Source of the DNA: Streptomyces sp. NBC_00078
Lineage (GTDB): Bacteria > Actinomycetota > Actinomycetes > Streptomycetales > Streptomycetaceae
NCBI RefSeq assembly: GCF_026343335.1
Contig: NZ_JAPELX010000001.1
Span: forward strand, 2,418,001-2,482,000
Direction of reading: 5' to 3'
DNA: 64,000 bases
Positions 44,813 through 53,918 of the stretch are shown in pieces. Under the pieces are notes generated by a model. That model had not been told where the DNA came from, made no database searches, and worked only from the letters and a program-made list of their open reading frames with translations. The position numbers and the translations under genes are program-made. Every line of letters begins with the position of its first letter. Within the stretch, counting starts at the first letter, position 1.

Positions 44813-45940
44813 ATGACCAGCCCCCACGTGAAGGAGATCACCCGCGAGGAACACCTGGCCCACCTCCGGCTGTACCCCGACACGAGCCATCTCCAGATAC
44901 CGGAGTGGGGCGACGTGAAGCCCGACTGGCTGGCGGAGAGCGTCGGTTGGTTCGAGGGGAAGCTGCTGGTCGCGACGGCGCTCGTGCTGTACCGGCCGCT
45001 GCCCGGAACCCGGCGCTTCCTCGCCTACCTCCCCGACGGGCCCGCGATCGACTGGCGCTCCCCGCGACTTCAGCGGTGGCTGGATCCGCTCGTCGCCCAT
45101 CTGGAGGGGCGCGGGGCGTTCTCTGTCCGGATCGGACCGCCGCTCGTCGTACGCCACTGGGAGGCGCCCGGTGTCACCGCGGGCATCGCCGACCCCGACG
45201 TACGCCATCTCCACGATCTGCCGGCGGACGGCCTCGACGGGTATGCGCTGGACGTGGCGGAGCGGCTGGGGCGGCTCGGGTGGCGGCGGTGCGAGGAGGA
45301 CGACGGCAGCGGCTTCGGGCTCGGCCAGCCGCGCTACGGCTGCCACATCCCGCTCGCGGGCCGCTCGGTGGACGAGCTGCGCGAGGCCCTGGCACCGCAC
45401 TGGGAGCAGTCGTTGAGAACGGCCGAGGAGGCGGGTGTCCGCGTCGGCTGGGGCTCGGCCGCCGATCTGCCCGCATTCCACCGCCTCTACGCCTCGACCG
45501 CCGCCCACGACGGCTTCAAGGCCCGCCCACTGGACTACTTCCAGCGCATGTGGAAGGCCCTGAACGCCGAGGACGACGACCAGGTGCGGCTCTATCTCGC
45601 CGAGTACGACGGCGAGGTGCTCTCCGCGGCACTCATGATCAACGTCGGCTCCCGTGCCTGGCACTCGTACGCCGCGTCCGGCCGCAGGGGACGTGAACTG
45701 CGGCCCAGCAGCGCGCTGTTGTGGCGGATGCTGTGTGACGCGCGGCTGGCGGGAGCCGAGACGTACGACCTGCGCTCCATCACCCCTGCCCTCACCGAGG
45801 ACCGCCTGCTGGGCAGGCTGCGCTTCAAGACGGGAGCGGGCGGCCGGGCCGTGGAGTACCTCGGGGAGTGGAAGCTCCCGGTGGGCAGCCAGGGCAAGGT
45901 GCTGCAACGGGCACTGGGGGCGTATCTCGGACGCAGGTGA
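44813..45940 (+). CDS. FemAB/FemX-family peptidoglycan amino acid ligase
   Basis: 375-residue aminoacyl-tRNA-dependent transferase with two GNAT-like folds. The N-terminus (HLAHLRLYPDTSHLQIPEWG), LPDGPAIDW, and the C-terminal LMINVGSRAWHSYAASG are typical of FemX/VanK-like proteins. It likely adds the first glycine of the Streptomyces interpeptide bridge to lipid II. The ATG at 44813 (MTSPHVKEITREEHL) is chosen; the longer frame to 44735 is not coding in style. It is convergent with the PGRP amidase, and both act on the wall. Confidence 0.9.
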   Translation: MTSPHVKEITREEHLAHLRLYPDTSHLQIPEWGDVKPDWLAESVGWFEGKLLVATALVLYRPLPGTRRFLAYLPDGPAIDWRSPRLQRWLDPLVAHLEGRGAFSVRIGPPLVVRHWEAPGVTAGIADPDVRHLHDLPADGLDGYALDVAERLGRLGWRRCEEDDGSGFGLGQPRYGCHIPLAGRSVDELREALAPHWEQSLRTAEEAGVRVGWGSAADLPAFHRLYASTAAHDGFKARPLDYFQRMWKALNAEDDDQVRLYLAEYDGEVLSAALMINVGSRAWHSYAASGRRGRELRPSSALLWRMLCDARLAGAETYDLRSITPALTEDRLLGRLRFKTGAGGRAVEYLGEWKLPVGSQGKVLQRALGAYLGRR

Positions 45941-45965
45941 GGGCGCGGGCGCTGTCCGCAAGTGC

Positions 45966-46013
45966 CCCCGGCGGGCAACGTTTGCGCGACGGGGCGAACG
46001 TTGCCCGCCGGGG
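45966..46013. terminator. Long inverted repeat between convergent genes
   Basis: CCCCGGCGGGCAACGTT (45966-45982) and AACGTTGCCCGCCGGGG (45997-46013) are perfect 17-bp arms with a 14-nt loop. It lies between the FemX-like and amidase stops and can end both transcripts. The loop-plus-right-arm text (CGACGGGGCGAACGT) recurs at about 51327-51341. Confidence 0.85.
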
Positions 46014-46015
46014 CG

Positions 46016-46051
46016 CTAGGGAATCCGGCCCTGCTAGGGAATCCGGCCCTG
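46016..46051 (-). repeat. 18-nt tandem duplication spanning the amidase stop codon
   Basis: CTAGGGAATCCGGCCCTG occurs twice back to back (46016-46033 and 46034-46051) with no mismatch. The inner copy encodes the last residues and stop (QGRIP, TAG) of the amidase gene; the outer copy is its untranslated duplicate. Confidence 0.9.
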
Positions 46052-46840
46052 CAGCCGTGCCGCCTGCTGTCTGATCGCGGGAAGGCGGGCACTGAGCGCG
46101 GCGCCGGGGCAGCTCGTCATGTAGGCGTCCTTGTGGCCGGCCAGGGCGGGCAGGGTGGCGGTGGTGCCGGAGGTGTAGCGGCTGAGGCTGTTGCTGGAGA
46201 CCAGATGCACCTCGGCGCGCGGGTCGACGTCGGCGAGCCCCAGCTTCCAGGCGGCGACGGCGGCGATCGAGTCCGTCATCGCCTTCGGCACGGCGGCGCC
46301 GGCCGTGAAGGTGCCGATGGCGGCGATGCCGGCCGAGCGGTGGTTGAAACCCTGGGTGTGGGCGCCGGTGACGGGGCGGTCGACGCCCCCCGCGCGGCCC
46401 TCGTAGATGGTGCCGCAGCGGTCGACGAGGAAGTTGTAGCCGATGTCGTCCCAGTTCCGGGCGCCGGTCTGGCCCGCGTAGAGGTAGCGGATGATGCGCG
46501 GCACGTCGGCGCAGTCGTAGCCGTTCGGCGAGTCGGTGTGGTGGACGAAGACCGCGACGACCTTGTCGTCGTAGCGCGGGGGCGGTTGGGCGTGCCGGGT
46601 GAGGGAATCCAGCCAGGCCGATCTGGGCACGATGTGCGGCTTGGTCGCGGGGTGCAGGGCGGCGGGGCGGGCCGCGACCGGCGGCCGGCGGCCCGCGCCC
46701 GTGTGTCCGATGCCGTCGGCGCAGAGGATCAGTCCGAGGACGGCGGCCAGTCCGGGCAGCCAGGCGAGCAGCCGCCGCGCGGCGCGGGGTATGCGCGCTG
46801 CGCCGGCCTGCCGTGCTCCTGGAGATCTGCGGACACGCAT
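46034..46840 (-). CDS. Exported N-acetylmuramoyl-L-alanine amidase (PGRP/Amidase_2)
   Basis: 268-residue peptidoglycan amidase. A basic n-region with an Arg-rich stretch and a hydrophobic core (LLAWLPGLAAVLGLIL) suggests export. The catalytic PGRP domain (about 70-260) has the zinc histidine in FVHHTDSPN (about 99), DDIGYNFLVDRCGTIYEGR, and THTQGFNHRSAGI as GAHTQGFN. ATG at 46838-46840 is chosen (MRVRRSPGARQ). An 18-nt tandem duplication covers its stop codon. Confidence 0.9.
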   Translation of the reverse strand: MRVRRSPGARQAGAARIPRAARRLLAWLPGLAAVLGLILCADGIGHTGAGRRPPVAARPAALHPATKPHIVPRSAWLDSLTRHAQPPPRYDDKVVAVFVHHTDSPNGYDCADVPRIIRYLYAGQTGARNWDDIGYNFLVDRCGTIYEGRAGGVDRPVTGAHTQGFNHRSAGIAAIGTFTAGAAVPKAMTDSIAAVAAWKLGLADVDPRAEVHLVSSNSLSRYTSGTTATLPALAGHKDAYMTSCPGAALSARLPAIRQQAARLQGRIP

Positions 46841-47027
46841 GACTTCACTTTCGGCCGGATCCGCTCCGTCCGCGATGTGTGCTGTGCCACCCGGTGGAAC
46901 CATCGTCCTGGTCCGAGGCGTTTTTCCTGATGCACGCACGCGTGGCCGGATCCCGCCGCCACGCGCGCGTGGCTGATCACTGGGCCCGTCCCGCGCGTAA
47001 TAGGGAGTCTGAGAGAAAGGCGGCTTC

Positions 47028-48221
47028 GTGGACCTGCTCGACATCCTGCTGTTGCTGGTCGTTGTGGCCTACGCGGCGTCCGGCTACCGGCGCGGACTGG
47101 TGGCCGGCTGTGTCTCCCTCGCCGGGTTCGTCGGCGGCGCGGTCCTCGGCGTGTGGCTCCTGCCCTGGATGATGGACCTGGTGACGGCGGGGACGACCCG
47201 GGCGACCGTGACCGCGGTGCTGACCGTGCTGGTCCCGGCCGTGGTGGGGCACGAGCTGGCGGGGCGGCTCGCGCTGCGGCTGCGCCGGGAGCTGGGCCGT
47301 GCCAGTCTCGGTCCGCTCAGGGTGGCCGACGGGGTCGGCGGGGCCGCGGCGAACTCGGTGGCGGTGCTGATCGTGGCGTGGGTCGCCGCGAGCGTGCTCG
47401 GCGCCTCCTCCTCGCCGCTGCTCACGACGGCGATCCGGGACTCGACGCTGCTCGGCGCCGTACAGAACGCCATGCCGGACACGACCCCCACCTGGTTCTC
47501 CCGGGCCACGACCGCGCTCACCCAGGCGGGCTTCCCCCAGGTCTTCAACCCGTTCGAGAACGAGTCGACGGCCGAGGTGGCGAGGCCCACCGGCGACAGC
47601 GTCACGGCGAGCGCCACGAGCGCGGCCAAGCTGAGCACGGTGAAGATCGAGGGCGTCTCCGGCGACCAGGGCCGCGAGGGCAGCGGGTTCGTGTACGCAC
47701 GCGACCACGTCATGACCAACGCGCACGTGGTGGCCGGCATCGACCTCCCGAGCGTGCGCATCGGCGGGGTCGGGCGGTCGTACGAGGCACGGGTGGTGCT
47801 CTTCGACCCCGACAAGGACGTGGCCGTGCTCTACGTGCCCGGGCTGCGCGCACCGGTCCTGAAGTTCGACGACAGCGCAGCACGCGGGGACTCGGCGGTC
47901 GTGGCCGGCTACCCGCAGGACGGCGACCTGAACCTCCAGGCGGCGACCGTCGCGAACCGGGTGCGGGCGAGGGGCCAGAACATCTACAGCGACGCCATGG
48001 TGACCCGCGAGATCTACTCGATCCGCTCCACCGTCCGGCCCGGCAACTCCGGCGGCCCGCTGCTGACGACCGCCGGCCGGGTCTACGGCGTCGTCTTCGC
48101 GCGCTCGACCTCGGACAACGAGACGGGTTACGTGCTGACGGCGGCCGAGGTCGCCTCCGACGCCGAGCGCGGGGCGAGGGCGACGGCGACGGTCGACACG
48201 GGCGCACTGGTCACGTCATGA
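47028..48221 (+). CDS. MarP-like membrane serine protease (CvpA + trypsin domains)
   Basis: 397-residue protein with a CvpA/colicin-V-type four-helix N-terminus (about 1-125; MDLLDILLLLVVVAYAASGY) and an outer chymotrypsin-fold protease. The triad lies in MTNAHVVAG (about 232), DPDKDVAVLYV (about 263) and RPGNSGGPLL (about 341). This architecture is that of mycobacterial MarP, which protects against acid and oxidative stress and processes a wall hydrolase. The adjacent amidase is therefore a possible substrate. The GTG is at 47028. Confidence 0.92.
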   Translation: MDLLDILLLLVVVAYAASGYRRGLVAGCVSLAGFVGGAVLGVWLLPWMMDLVTAGTTRATVTAVLTVLVPAVVGHELAGRLALRLRRELGRASLGPLRVADGVGGAAANSVAVLIVAWVAASVLGASSSPLLTTAIRDSTLLGAVQNAMPDTTPTWFSRATTALTQAGFPQVFNPFENESTAEVARPTGDSVTASATSAAKLSTVKIEGVSGDQGREGSGFVYARDHVMTNAHVVAGIDLPSVRIGGVGRSYEARVVLFDPDKDVAVLYVPGLRAPVLKFDDSAARGDSAVVAGYPQDGDLNLQAATVANRVRARGQNIYSDAMVTREIYSIRSTVRPGNSGGPLLTTAGRVYGVVFARSTSDNETGYVLTAAEVASDAERGARATATVDTGALVTS

Positions 48222-48248
48222 CCGGTCGGAGAGCGCACCCCGTGCCGG

Positions 48249-48737
48249 TCAGAGAGCGCACCCCATGAGGACGTCGTCCACGTACTCGCCCTCCAGCAGG
48301 AACTCGCCGGGAAGGATCCCCTCGACCACGAACCCCTCGGCTTCGTAGAGCCGCCGTGCCGGGGTGTTGTGCCCGAGCACTCGCAGGGTGAGGCGGCGTG
48401 CGCCGTGCTGCCGGGCCTCGATCCGCACGGCCCGCAGCAGCGCCCGTCCGACTCCGCTGCCGCGCGCCTCCTCGGCGACGGCGAGCCCCTGGATCTGGCG
48501 GACGTGGGAATTGCACACGAGGGGTGTCGGACGGCCGAGCCGGACGTAACCGGCGACCGCGCCGTCCAGCTCGGCGACGAGGTGGTCCCTGGGCCCGAAC
48601 CGCTCGTTGAAGAAGGGTTCGTAGGGCGGCTGCGGTCGCGGCTGGACGGAGTGCAGCGGGGACCAGGTGACGCGGTCGAGCAGGCCCAGCGTCTCCTCGT
48701 CGTCGAGGGTGGCATGGCGTATGTACGGAACCGGCAT
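48249..48737 (-). CDS. GNAT-family N-acetyltransferase
   Basis: 162-residue acetyltransferase. IQGLAVAEEARGSGVGRALL carries the acetyl-CoA pyrophosphate loop (R/Q-x-x-G-x-G/A), and LRVLGHNTPARRLYEAEGF is the typical C-terminal segment. ATG at 48735-48737 gives MPVPYIRHATLDDEE; an upstream Met at 48764 is less likely. The substrate is unknown. Confidence 0.88.
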   Translation of the reverse strand: MPVPYIRHATLDDEETLGLLDRVTWSPLHSVQPRPQPPYEPFFNERFGPRDHLVAELDGAVAGYVRLGRPTPLVCNSHVRQIQGLAVAEEARGSGVGRALLRAVRIEARQHGARRLTLRVLGHNTPARRLYEAEGFVVEGILPGEFLLEGEYVDDVLMGCAL

Positions 48738-48778
48738 GGCGGCAACCCTACGTCCGCCACTCAAGCAGAATGGAGGCC

Positions 48779-49675
48779 ATGAAACCTTCCCGAATCGTGG
48801 TGGCCGGTGCGTCCGGGCTCATCGGTGGCGCACTGGTGCGATCGCTGACCGCCGAGGGGCACGAGGTGGTGCGGCTGGTGCGCCGGGCTCCCCGGGCGAA
48901 GGACGAGGTCCGCTGGGACCCGGAGGGCGGACGCGTGGATCCGGCCGGGCTCGCCGGGTGCGACGCCGTGGTCAACCTCGCGGGCGCGGGTGTGGGCGAC
49001 CGCCGCTGGACGGACGCGTACAAGGCCCGGATCCGGTGCAGCCGGGTCCTCGGCACCGCGACGCTGGCCGAGGCGGTCGCCGCGCTGGAGAAGAAGCCGC
49101 GGGTGTTCGTCAACGGCAGCGCGATGGGCTTCTACGGCGAGACCGGCGACCGGGCGGTCGACGAGAGCGCGCCGCCCGGGACGGGGTTCCTGCCGGAGCT
49201 GTGCGTGGAGTGGGAGGGCGCGGCGGCACCGGCGCAGGAGGCGGGCGTACGCACCGTGTTCACGCGGACGGGGCTGGTGGTGGCCCGCGAGGGCGGGGCC
49301 TGGGGGCGGTTGTTCCCGCTGTTCAAGGCGGGGCTCGGGGGGAGGATGGGCGACGGGCGGCAGTACTGGTCGTACATCTCGCTGCATGACGAGGTGGCCG
49401 CGATCCGGCATCTCATCGACACCGACGGGCTGTCCGGGCCGTTCAACCTCACCGCCCCGAACCCGGTGACGAACCGGGAGATCGCCGCGGCCATGGGGCG
49501 CGTGCTGCACCGGCCGACGCTGTTCCCGGTGCCCGCTCCCGTGCTGCGGACGGTGCTCGGCGAGATGGCGGGGGATGTGCTGGGCAGTGCGCGGGTGCTG
49601 CCGAAGCGGCTGCTGGAGTCCGGCTTCACGTTCGCGTTCCCGGACATCCAGGAGGCGATCAAAGCCGCACTGTGA
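48779..49675 (+). CDS. TIGR01777-type NAD-dependent epimerase/dehydratase
   Basis: About 298-residue extended SDR-like protein. RIVVAGASGLIGGALVRSL binds the nucleotide, DAVVNLAGAGVGDRRW and NGSAMGFYGETGDR follow, and the DUF1731 C-terminal segment ends PKRLLESGFTFAFPDIQEAI. An alternative ATG at 48770 adds MEA; GGAGG lies between the two and fits neither well. Some TIGR01777 proteins relate to cell division or tetrapyrrole metabolism; the role here is unknown. Confidence 0.88.
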   Translation: MKPSRIVVAGASGLIGGALVRSLTAEGHEVVRLVRRAPRAKDEVRWDPEGGRVDPAGLAGCDAVVNLAGAGVGDRRWTDAYKARIRCSRVLGTATLAEAVAALEKKPRVFVNGSAMGFYGETGDRAVDESAPPGTGFLPELCVEWEGAAAPAQEAGVRTVFTRTGLVVAREGGAWGRLFPLFKAGLGGRMGDGRQYWSYISLHDEVAAIRHLIDTDGLSGPFNLTAPNPVTNREIAAAMGRVLHRPTLFPVPAPVLRTVLGEMAGDVLGSARVLPKRLLESGFTFAFPDIQEAIKAAL

Positions 49676-49824
49676 CCGTATGCGACCGCCGTGCGACCGT
49701 GCTCTGCCCATGCGCGACTGTTCTTGACCGGTTACCACCTTAACCTCGACCCGAACTCGGGTATTCCCAGAGCCTGTTGGGGGCATGACGTCTCCACCGG
49801 CCGCGCAACCTCGGGGAGGGGCAC

Positions 49825-51168
49825 GTGCTTGAGCCCGCGTACCAGGCGGACGTCGTGATCGTGGGAGCCGGGGTCGCCGGACTCTCGGCGGCGCATCGGC
49901 TGACCAGCGCAGGAGTGACGACCGCCGTCCTGGAGGCCGCCCCCTGCGTGGGGGGCCGCATGTCGACGGAGAAGGTCGACGGCTTCCGGCTCGACCGGGT
50001 CGGCCAACTGCTGTCCACGGCGTATCCCGAGCTACGGCTGACACCCGGACTGGACGCGCTCGTGCTGCGTTCCTTCGCTCCGGGCGTCCTGCTGCACAGC
50101 GACGGACGCCACCATCGCGCGCTGCCTCCGGCGAGCGCAGGGGGCGCAAGGGGCGCACTCCACGCCGTACGCGCCCTGGCGAGTGCCCCGGCGAAGAGCG
50201 CTCCCCGGTCCGGCGCCCCGCTCGGCACCGCCGTCGACCAGGCCCGTCTCGGCACCGCGCTCGCCCGGCTCGCGACGACGCCGATCGAACGGCTGCTGTC
50301 CCGGCCGGAGTTGCCCGCCGCCCAGGCCCTCGCGGCCCGTGGTGTCCCCGCCCGCACGATCGACGGCTTCGTGCGCCCGCTGCTCGCCGCCCTGCTGTGC
50401 GACCCGGAGCTGACCACGTCCAGCCGGTGCGCCGACCTCGCGCTGCGCGCCTTCGCGTGCGGGCGGCTGTGTCTGCCGGAGGGCGGTGCGGAGATGCTCC
50501 CGGAGCTGCTCGCCCGGGCGCTGCCACCGGGCACCGTGCACACCGGCGTCCGGGTCACCTCGGTCTCCACGAGCGCGGTGACCACGGCCGAGCACGGCGT
50601 GATCCGCTGCCGGGCAGTCCTGCTGGCCACGGACGCGCGCGCCGCCGCCGAACTCCTGCCGGGCCTGCGCGTACCGGACTTCCACCCGCTGACGGTGCTG
50701 CACCACACCACGGACGAGCCACCGACGACGGGCGCGTCCCTGCTCCTGGACGCCGACCGCGGCGGCCCTGTCGCGCACACGGCGGTCGTGAGCGCGGTGG
50801 ACCCGAGCCGCGCGCCCGCGGGTCGCGCCCTCATCTCCTCGACGGTCCTGGGTACTCCCCCGGTCGACCTGGACACCGCCGTACGCATGCATCTCGCACG
50901 CCTCTACGGCACCTCGACCCGGCGCTGGGAATCCCTGGCCGTCCACCACACCCCCGACGCCGTGCCCGCCATGCGCCCCCCGCACGACCTACGCCGCCCG
51001 GTGCGCCTCCTGGCCGGCCTCTACGTCTGCGGCGACCACCGGGACACCAGCACGGTCCAGGGAGCCCTGCACTCCGGCCACCGGGCCTCGACGGCGATCC
51101 TGACGGACCTGGGAGCGGCAGGTTCCCTGCACGGGGCAGACCCCGCCCCCACAACCCAGGCCGCCTGA
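49825..51168 (+). CDS. FAD-dependent amine oxidase/phytoene desaturase-like oxidoreductase
   Basis: 447-residue flavoprotein. The Rossmann motif VVIVGAGVAGLSAAHRL begins near residue 10, and a second FAD-contacting segment at the end reads GLYVCGDHRDTSTVQGALHSG. The middle is substrate-binding and divergent. GTG at 49825 is preceded by GGGGAGGG. Protoporphyrinogen-oxidase-like or carotenoid-desaturase-like activity is possible; no pathway genes are adjacent. Confidence 0.88.
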   Translation: MLEPAYQADVVIVGAGVAGLSAAHRLTSAGVTTAVLEAAPCVGGRMSTEKVDGFRLDRVGQLLSTAYPELRLTPGLDALVLRSFAPGVLLHSDGRHHRALPPASAGGARGALHAVRALASAPAKSAPRSGAPLGTAVDQARLGTALARLATTPIERLLSRPELPAAQALAARGVPARTIDGFVRPLLAALLCDPELTTSSRCADLALRAFACGRLCLPEGGAEMLPELLARALPPGTVHTGVRVTSVSTSAVTTAEHGVIRCRAVLLATDARAAAELLPGLRVPDFHPLTVLHHTTDEPPTTGASLLLDADRGGPVAHTAVVSAVDPSRAPAGRALISSTVLGTPPVDLDTAVRMHLARLYGTSTRRWESLAVHHTPDAVPAMRPPHDLRRPVRLLAGLYVCGDHRDTSTVQGALHSGHRASTAILTDLGAAGSLHGADPAPTTQAA

Positions 51169-51170
51169 AA

Positions 51171-51190
51171 CGCGCCCCGAAAGGGGCGCG
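51171..51190. repeat. Streptomyces repeat hairpin after the oxidoreductase
   Basis: CGCGCCCC-GAAA-GGGGCGCG is a perfect 8-bp stem on a GAAA tetraloop, 2 nt after the stop. The element GCGCCCCGAAAGGGGCGCGG is very common between Streptomyces genes and probably acts as a terminator here. Confidence 0.75.
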
Positions 51191-51353
51191 GGGCTCGTAT
51201 CGATGTGCGGCTCCGCCGCGTGCACCGGAGGCCCCCCGGCCTGAGGCTGGGGGGCCGGGTGCGGGCCCTCGTACCGGACGTACCGGGGCCTGCGCCTGCT
51301 ACGGCGAGAGCGCTGCGGGGCGTCGCGACGGGGCGAACGTCGCCTGCCGGGCA

Positions 51354-52790
51354 CTAGCCCAGCGCAGCGACCTTGTCGCGATACCCCCGCACCGGCGCCG
51401 CATCCTTGTACGGCTCCAACCGCCGCTCGAAGTCCCGGACATACTCGATCGCCCGGACGGACCGCATCTCCGCGGCAGCCCCCGCGGCCTCCGCACCGAG
51501 CTGGCAGGCCTGGTCCAGCTCACCCAGCCCGAGCCGGGCGGAGGCGAGGACCACCCGGCAGAACAGCCGGCTGCGGGCGAAGGAGGGAGCCCGCAGCTGG
51601 AGCGACCGCTCGGCGTGCTGCGCCGCCGCACGGAACTGCTGCAGGTCACGGTGCGCGTGCCCGAACTCGTCGGCGAGCTGCGCCTCGTCGAAGAACCGCG
51701 CCCAGTACGGGACTTCGTCACCTGCGCGGGCCGTTTCCAGTGCCCGCTCGGCGCGGACGAGCGAGGCGGTGCAGTTGCGCACCTCGCCGAGCACGCCGTG
51801 CCCGCGCGCCTCGGCCGAGTGCAGCAGGGCCTGTACGACGGGCGGGGCACTGGTGCCCACACCCTGCTGGGCCACGCGCGCCAGTTGCACGGCCTCCCGC
51901 CCGTGCCCGAGGTACACGGCCTGGCGGCTCATGGTGACCAGCACGTACGAGCCGTACGCCCGGTCCCCGGCCGCCTGCGCGAGCCGCAGCGCCTGCACGA
52001 AGTAGCGCTGGGCGAGCCCGTGCGCGGCGATGTCGTACGACGTCCAGCCGGCGAGCCGCGTCAGGTCGGAGGCCGCGCCGAACAGCCGGCGGCCGGTCTG
52101 TTCGCCGTAGGTGCCGCGCAGCATCGGCTCGCACTCGTGCTCCAGGTAACGCACGAGGGCCTGGCGGGCGTGGCCGCCGCCGTACATGTTGTCGAGGGTG
52201 CGGAACAGTTCGCCGACCGAGCGGAGCGCGGCGATGTCGCCGGTGGTGACCCGCTGGCCGGCGCCGCGTTCGGCCTGACCGCGCTGGCGGGGTACCACCG
52301 GGCGGCCCTGGGCGGGAACACGGATGGGCTGTTCGCCCCGGGCGACCCTGTCGTCGGCGCGGCCGATCAGCCAGTCGCGGCTGGGCACGACAAGGCCGGC
52401 CGGAGTGAACGCGATCTTGCGGAGCTCGGCGTGCGAGCCGGAGTCCTTGCGCCACAGGCCGCCGACGATGTCGACGGCCTCCTCTGGGGTGGCGGCGAAC
52501 TCGAGTCCGGCGTAGACCGGCGCACAGGCGTCGAGGCCGAGGTCCTGGGCGGTGAGACGGCGGCCGAGACGGCGGGTGAAGACCTCGGCGATCAGGGCGG
52601 GAGTGGTGCCGCGTGGCTGCTGCCCGCGCAACCAGCGGGTGACCGACGTCTTGTCGTATCGAAGATCAAGCCCGTGTTCGAGACCGAGCTGGTCGACTCG
52701 ACGGGCGAGACCCGCGTTGGAGAACCCGGCTTCTGCGATGAGCGCGGCGAGCTGGCGGTTGGGAGTGCGCTGCGCGGGTCGTTCCGTCAT
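51354..52790 (-). CDS. HTH and TPR-like regulatory protein (NsdA-like family)
   Basis: 478-residue cytosolic protein. The N-terminal helix-turn-helix (about 12-60; LIAEAGFSNAGLARRVDQLG, SVTRWLRGQQPRG) is followed by helical repeats of TPR type. These include ARVAQQGVGTSAPPVVQALL and AERSLQLRAPSFARSRLFCR, and the protein ends RGYRDKVAALG. Streptomyces has several such paralogues; NsdA, a negative regulator of differentiation, is one, but this need not be its orthologue. The ATG at 52788-52790 has AGGAGA 12 nt upstream. Confidence 0.85.
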   Translation of the reverse strand: MTERPAQRTPNRQLAALIAEAGFSNAGLARRVDQLGLEHGLDLRYDKTSVTRWLRGQQPRGTTPALIAEVFTRRLGRRLTAQDLGLDACAPVYAGLEFAATPEEAVDIVGGLWRKDSGSHAELRKIAFTPAGLVVPSRDWLIGRADDRVARGEQPIRVPAQGRPVVPRQRGQAERGAGQRVTTGDIAALRSVGELFRTLDNMYGGGHARQALVRYLEHECEPMLRGTYGEQTGRRLFGAASDLTRLAGWTSYDIAAHGLAQRYFVQALRLAQAAGDRAYGSYVLVTMSRQAVYLGHGREAVQLARVAQQGVGTSAPPVVQALLHSAEARGHGVLGEVRNCTASLVRAERALETARAGDEVPYWARFFDEAQLADEFGHAHRDLQQFRAAAQHAERSLQLRAPSFARSRLFCRVVLASARLGLGELDQACQLGAEAAGAAAEMRSVRAIEYVRDFERRLEPYKDAAPVRGYRDKVAALG

Positions 52791-53043
52791 CTGCGGTGCG
52801 GTCTCCTGCCTTTCGGACCTCCGGTGCCGGTGTCGGCTCCGTTGCGCCCGGATTGCCTGTGAGCAGCCCTTATGGCCTGTGCGAACGGCGCGAATGTAGC
52901 GGAGAGTGAGCAGGCGATCGCACATTTCGCCGTTCGTTCATCCGATCGTGTGAGGATTACCCGCGGGGCTGACGCGAGACGGTCGGTCGTACAGTGGCGT
53001 AGGCACGTTTCGTGCCTTACGACCTTCCAGGGAGGCGCTTGCC

Positions 53044-53844
53044 GTGAGTGAGCTGCGGTTCGTCCGGATGGGATTCGGCGCCGAGGCCGTCGACTACCAG
53101 GTGGCATGGGACGAGCAACGCCGGGTGCACGCGGCGCGCTTCGCCGACGAGATCCCCGACACCGTGCTGCTCCTGGAGCACCCGCCCGTGTACACGGCGG
53201 GCCGGCGCACGGCGGACAACGAGCGCCCCCTCGACGGCACTCCCGTCATCGACGTGGACCGCGGCGGCAAGATCACCTGGCACGGCCCGGGCCAGCTGGT
53301 GGGCTACCCCATCCAGCAGCTCCCGCGCCCGGTGGACGTGGTGGCCCATGTGCGGCGCCTGGAGGAGGCCCTGATCCGCACCTGCGCGGAGTTCGGGGTG
53401 GAGACCATGCGCGTCGAGGGCCGCAGCGGGGTGTGGATCCTCGGCGATCCCGTCGAGCAGCGTCCGTCGCTCGGCGGGCTGTCCCTCGACCTGGACCCCC
53501 GTCTGCACGACGAGGAGTTCGACCCGCGCATGAACGGCCCGGAGTACGCCCCCTCCAACGCCGGCCAGCGCCGCGAGGACCGCAAGATCGCGGCGATCGG
53601 CATCCGCGTGGCCAAGGGCGTCACGATGCACGGCTTCGCCCTCAACGTGAACCCGGACAACAAGTGGTTCGACCGCATCATCCCGTGCGGCATCCGCGAC
53701 GCGGGCGTAGCGTCACTGGCCGGCGAGCTGGGCCGCGACGTGACGATCGCGGAGGTGCTGCCGGTGGTGGAGCGGCACTTGGCGGACGTACTGGAGAACG
53801 CCGACCTGCAGCCGAGGGTGATCGAGAAGACACCGGCAGCCTGA
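53044..53844 (+). CDS. lipB: Octanoyl-ACP:protein octanoyltransferase
   Basis: 266-residue transferase that moves octanoyl from ACP to the lipoyl domains of E2 and Gcv[19 protein letters not shown] is the family signature. The catalytic pair is Lys181 ([14 protein letters not shown]) and Cys215 ([10 protein letters not shown]). About 25 residues between about 148 and 178 (ending [12 protein letters not shown]) are an insertion relative to short LipB proteins. The GTG is at 53044. It lies 74 nt before lipA, so they form a lipB-lipA operon. Confidence 0.95.
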   Translation: MSELRFVRMGFGAEAVDYQVAWDEQRRVHAARFADEIPDTVLLLEHPPVYTAGRRTADNERPLDGTPVIDVDRGGKITWHGPGQLVGYPIQQLPRPVDVVAHVRRLEEALIRTCAEFGVETMRVEGRSGVWILGDPVEQRPSLGGLSLDLDPRLHDEEFDPRMNGPEYAPSNAGQRREDRKIAAIGIRVAKGVTMHGFALNVNPDNKWFDRIIPCGIRDAGVASLAGELGRDVTIAEVLPVVERHLADVLENADLQPRVIEKTPAA

Positions 53845-53918
53845 ACACCACGACAGGCATTCAAATCAACGGGCGTACCCTTGAGCACGCCGAAGAATCA
53901 ATCGCTAGGGAGCCGGTC

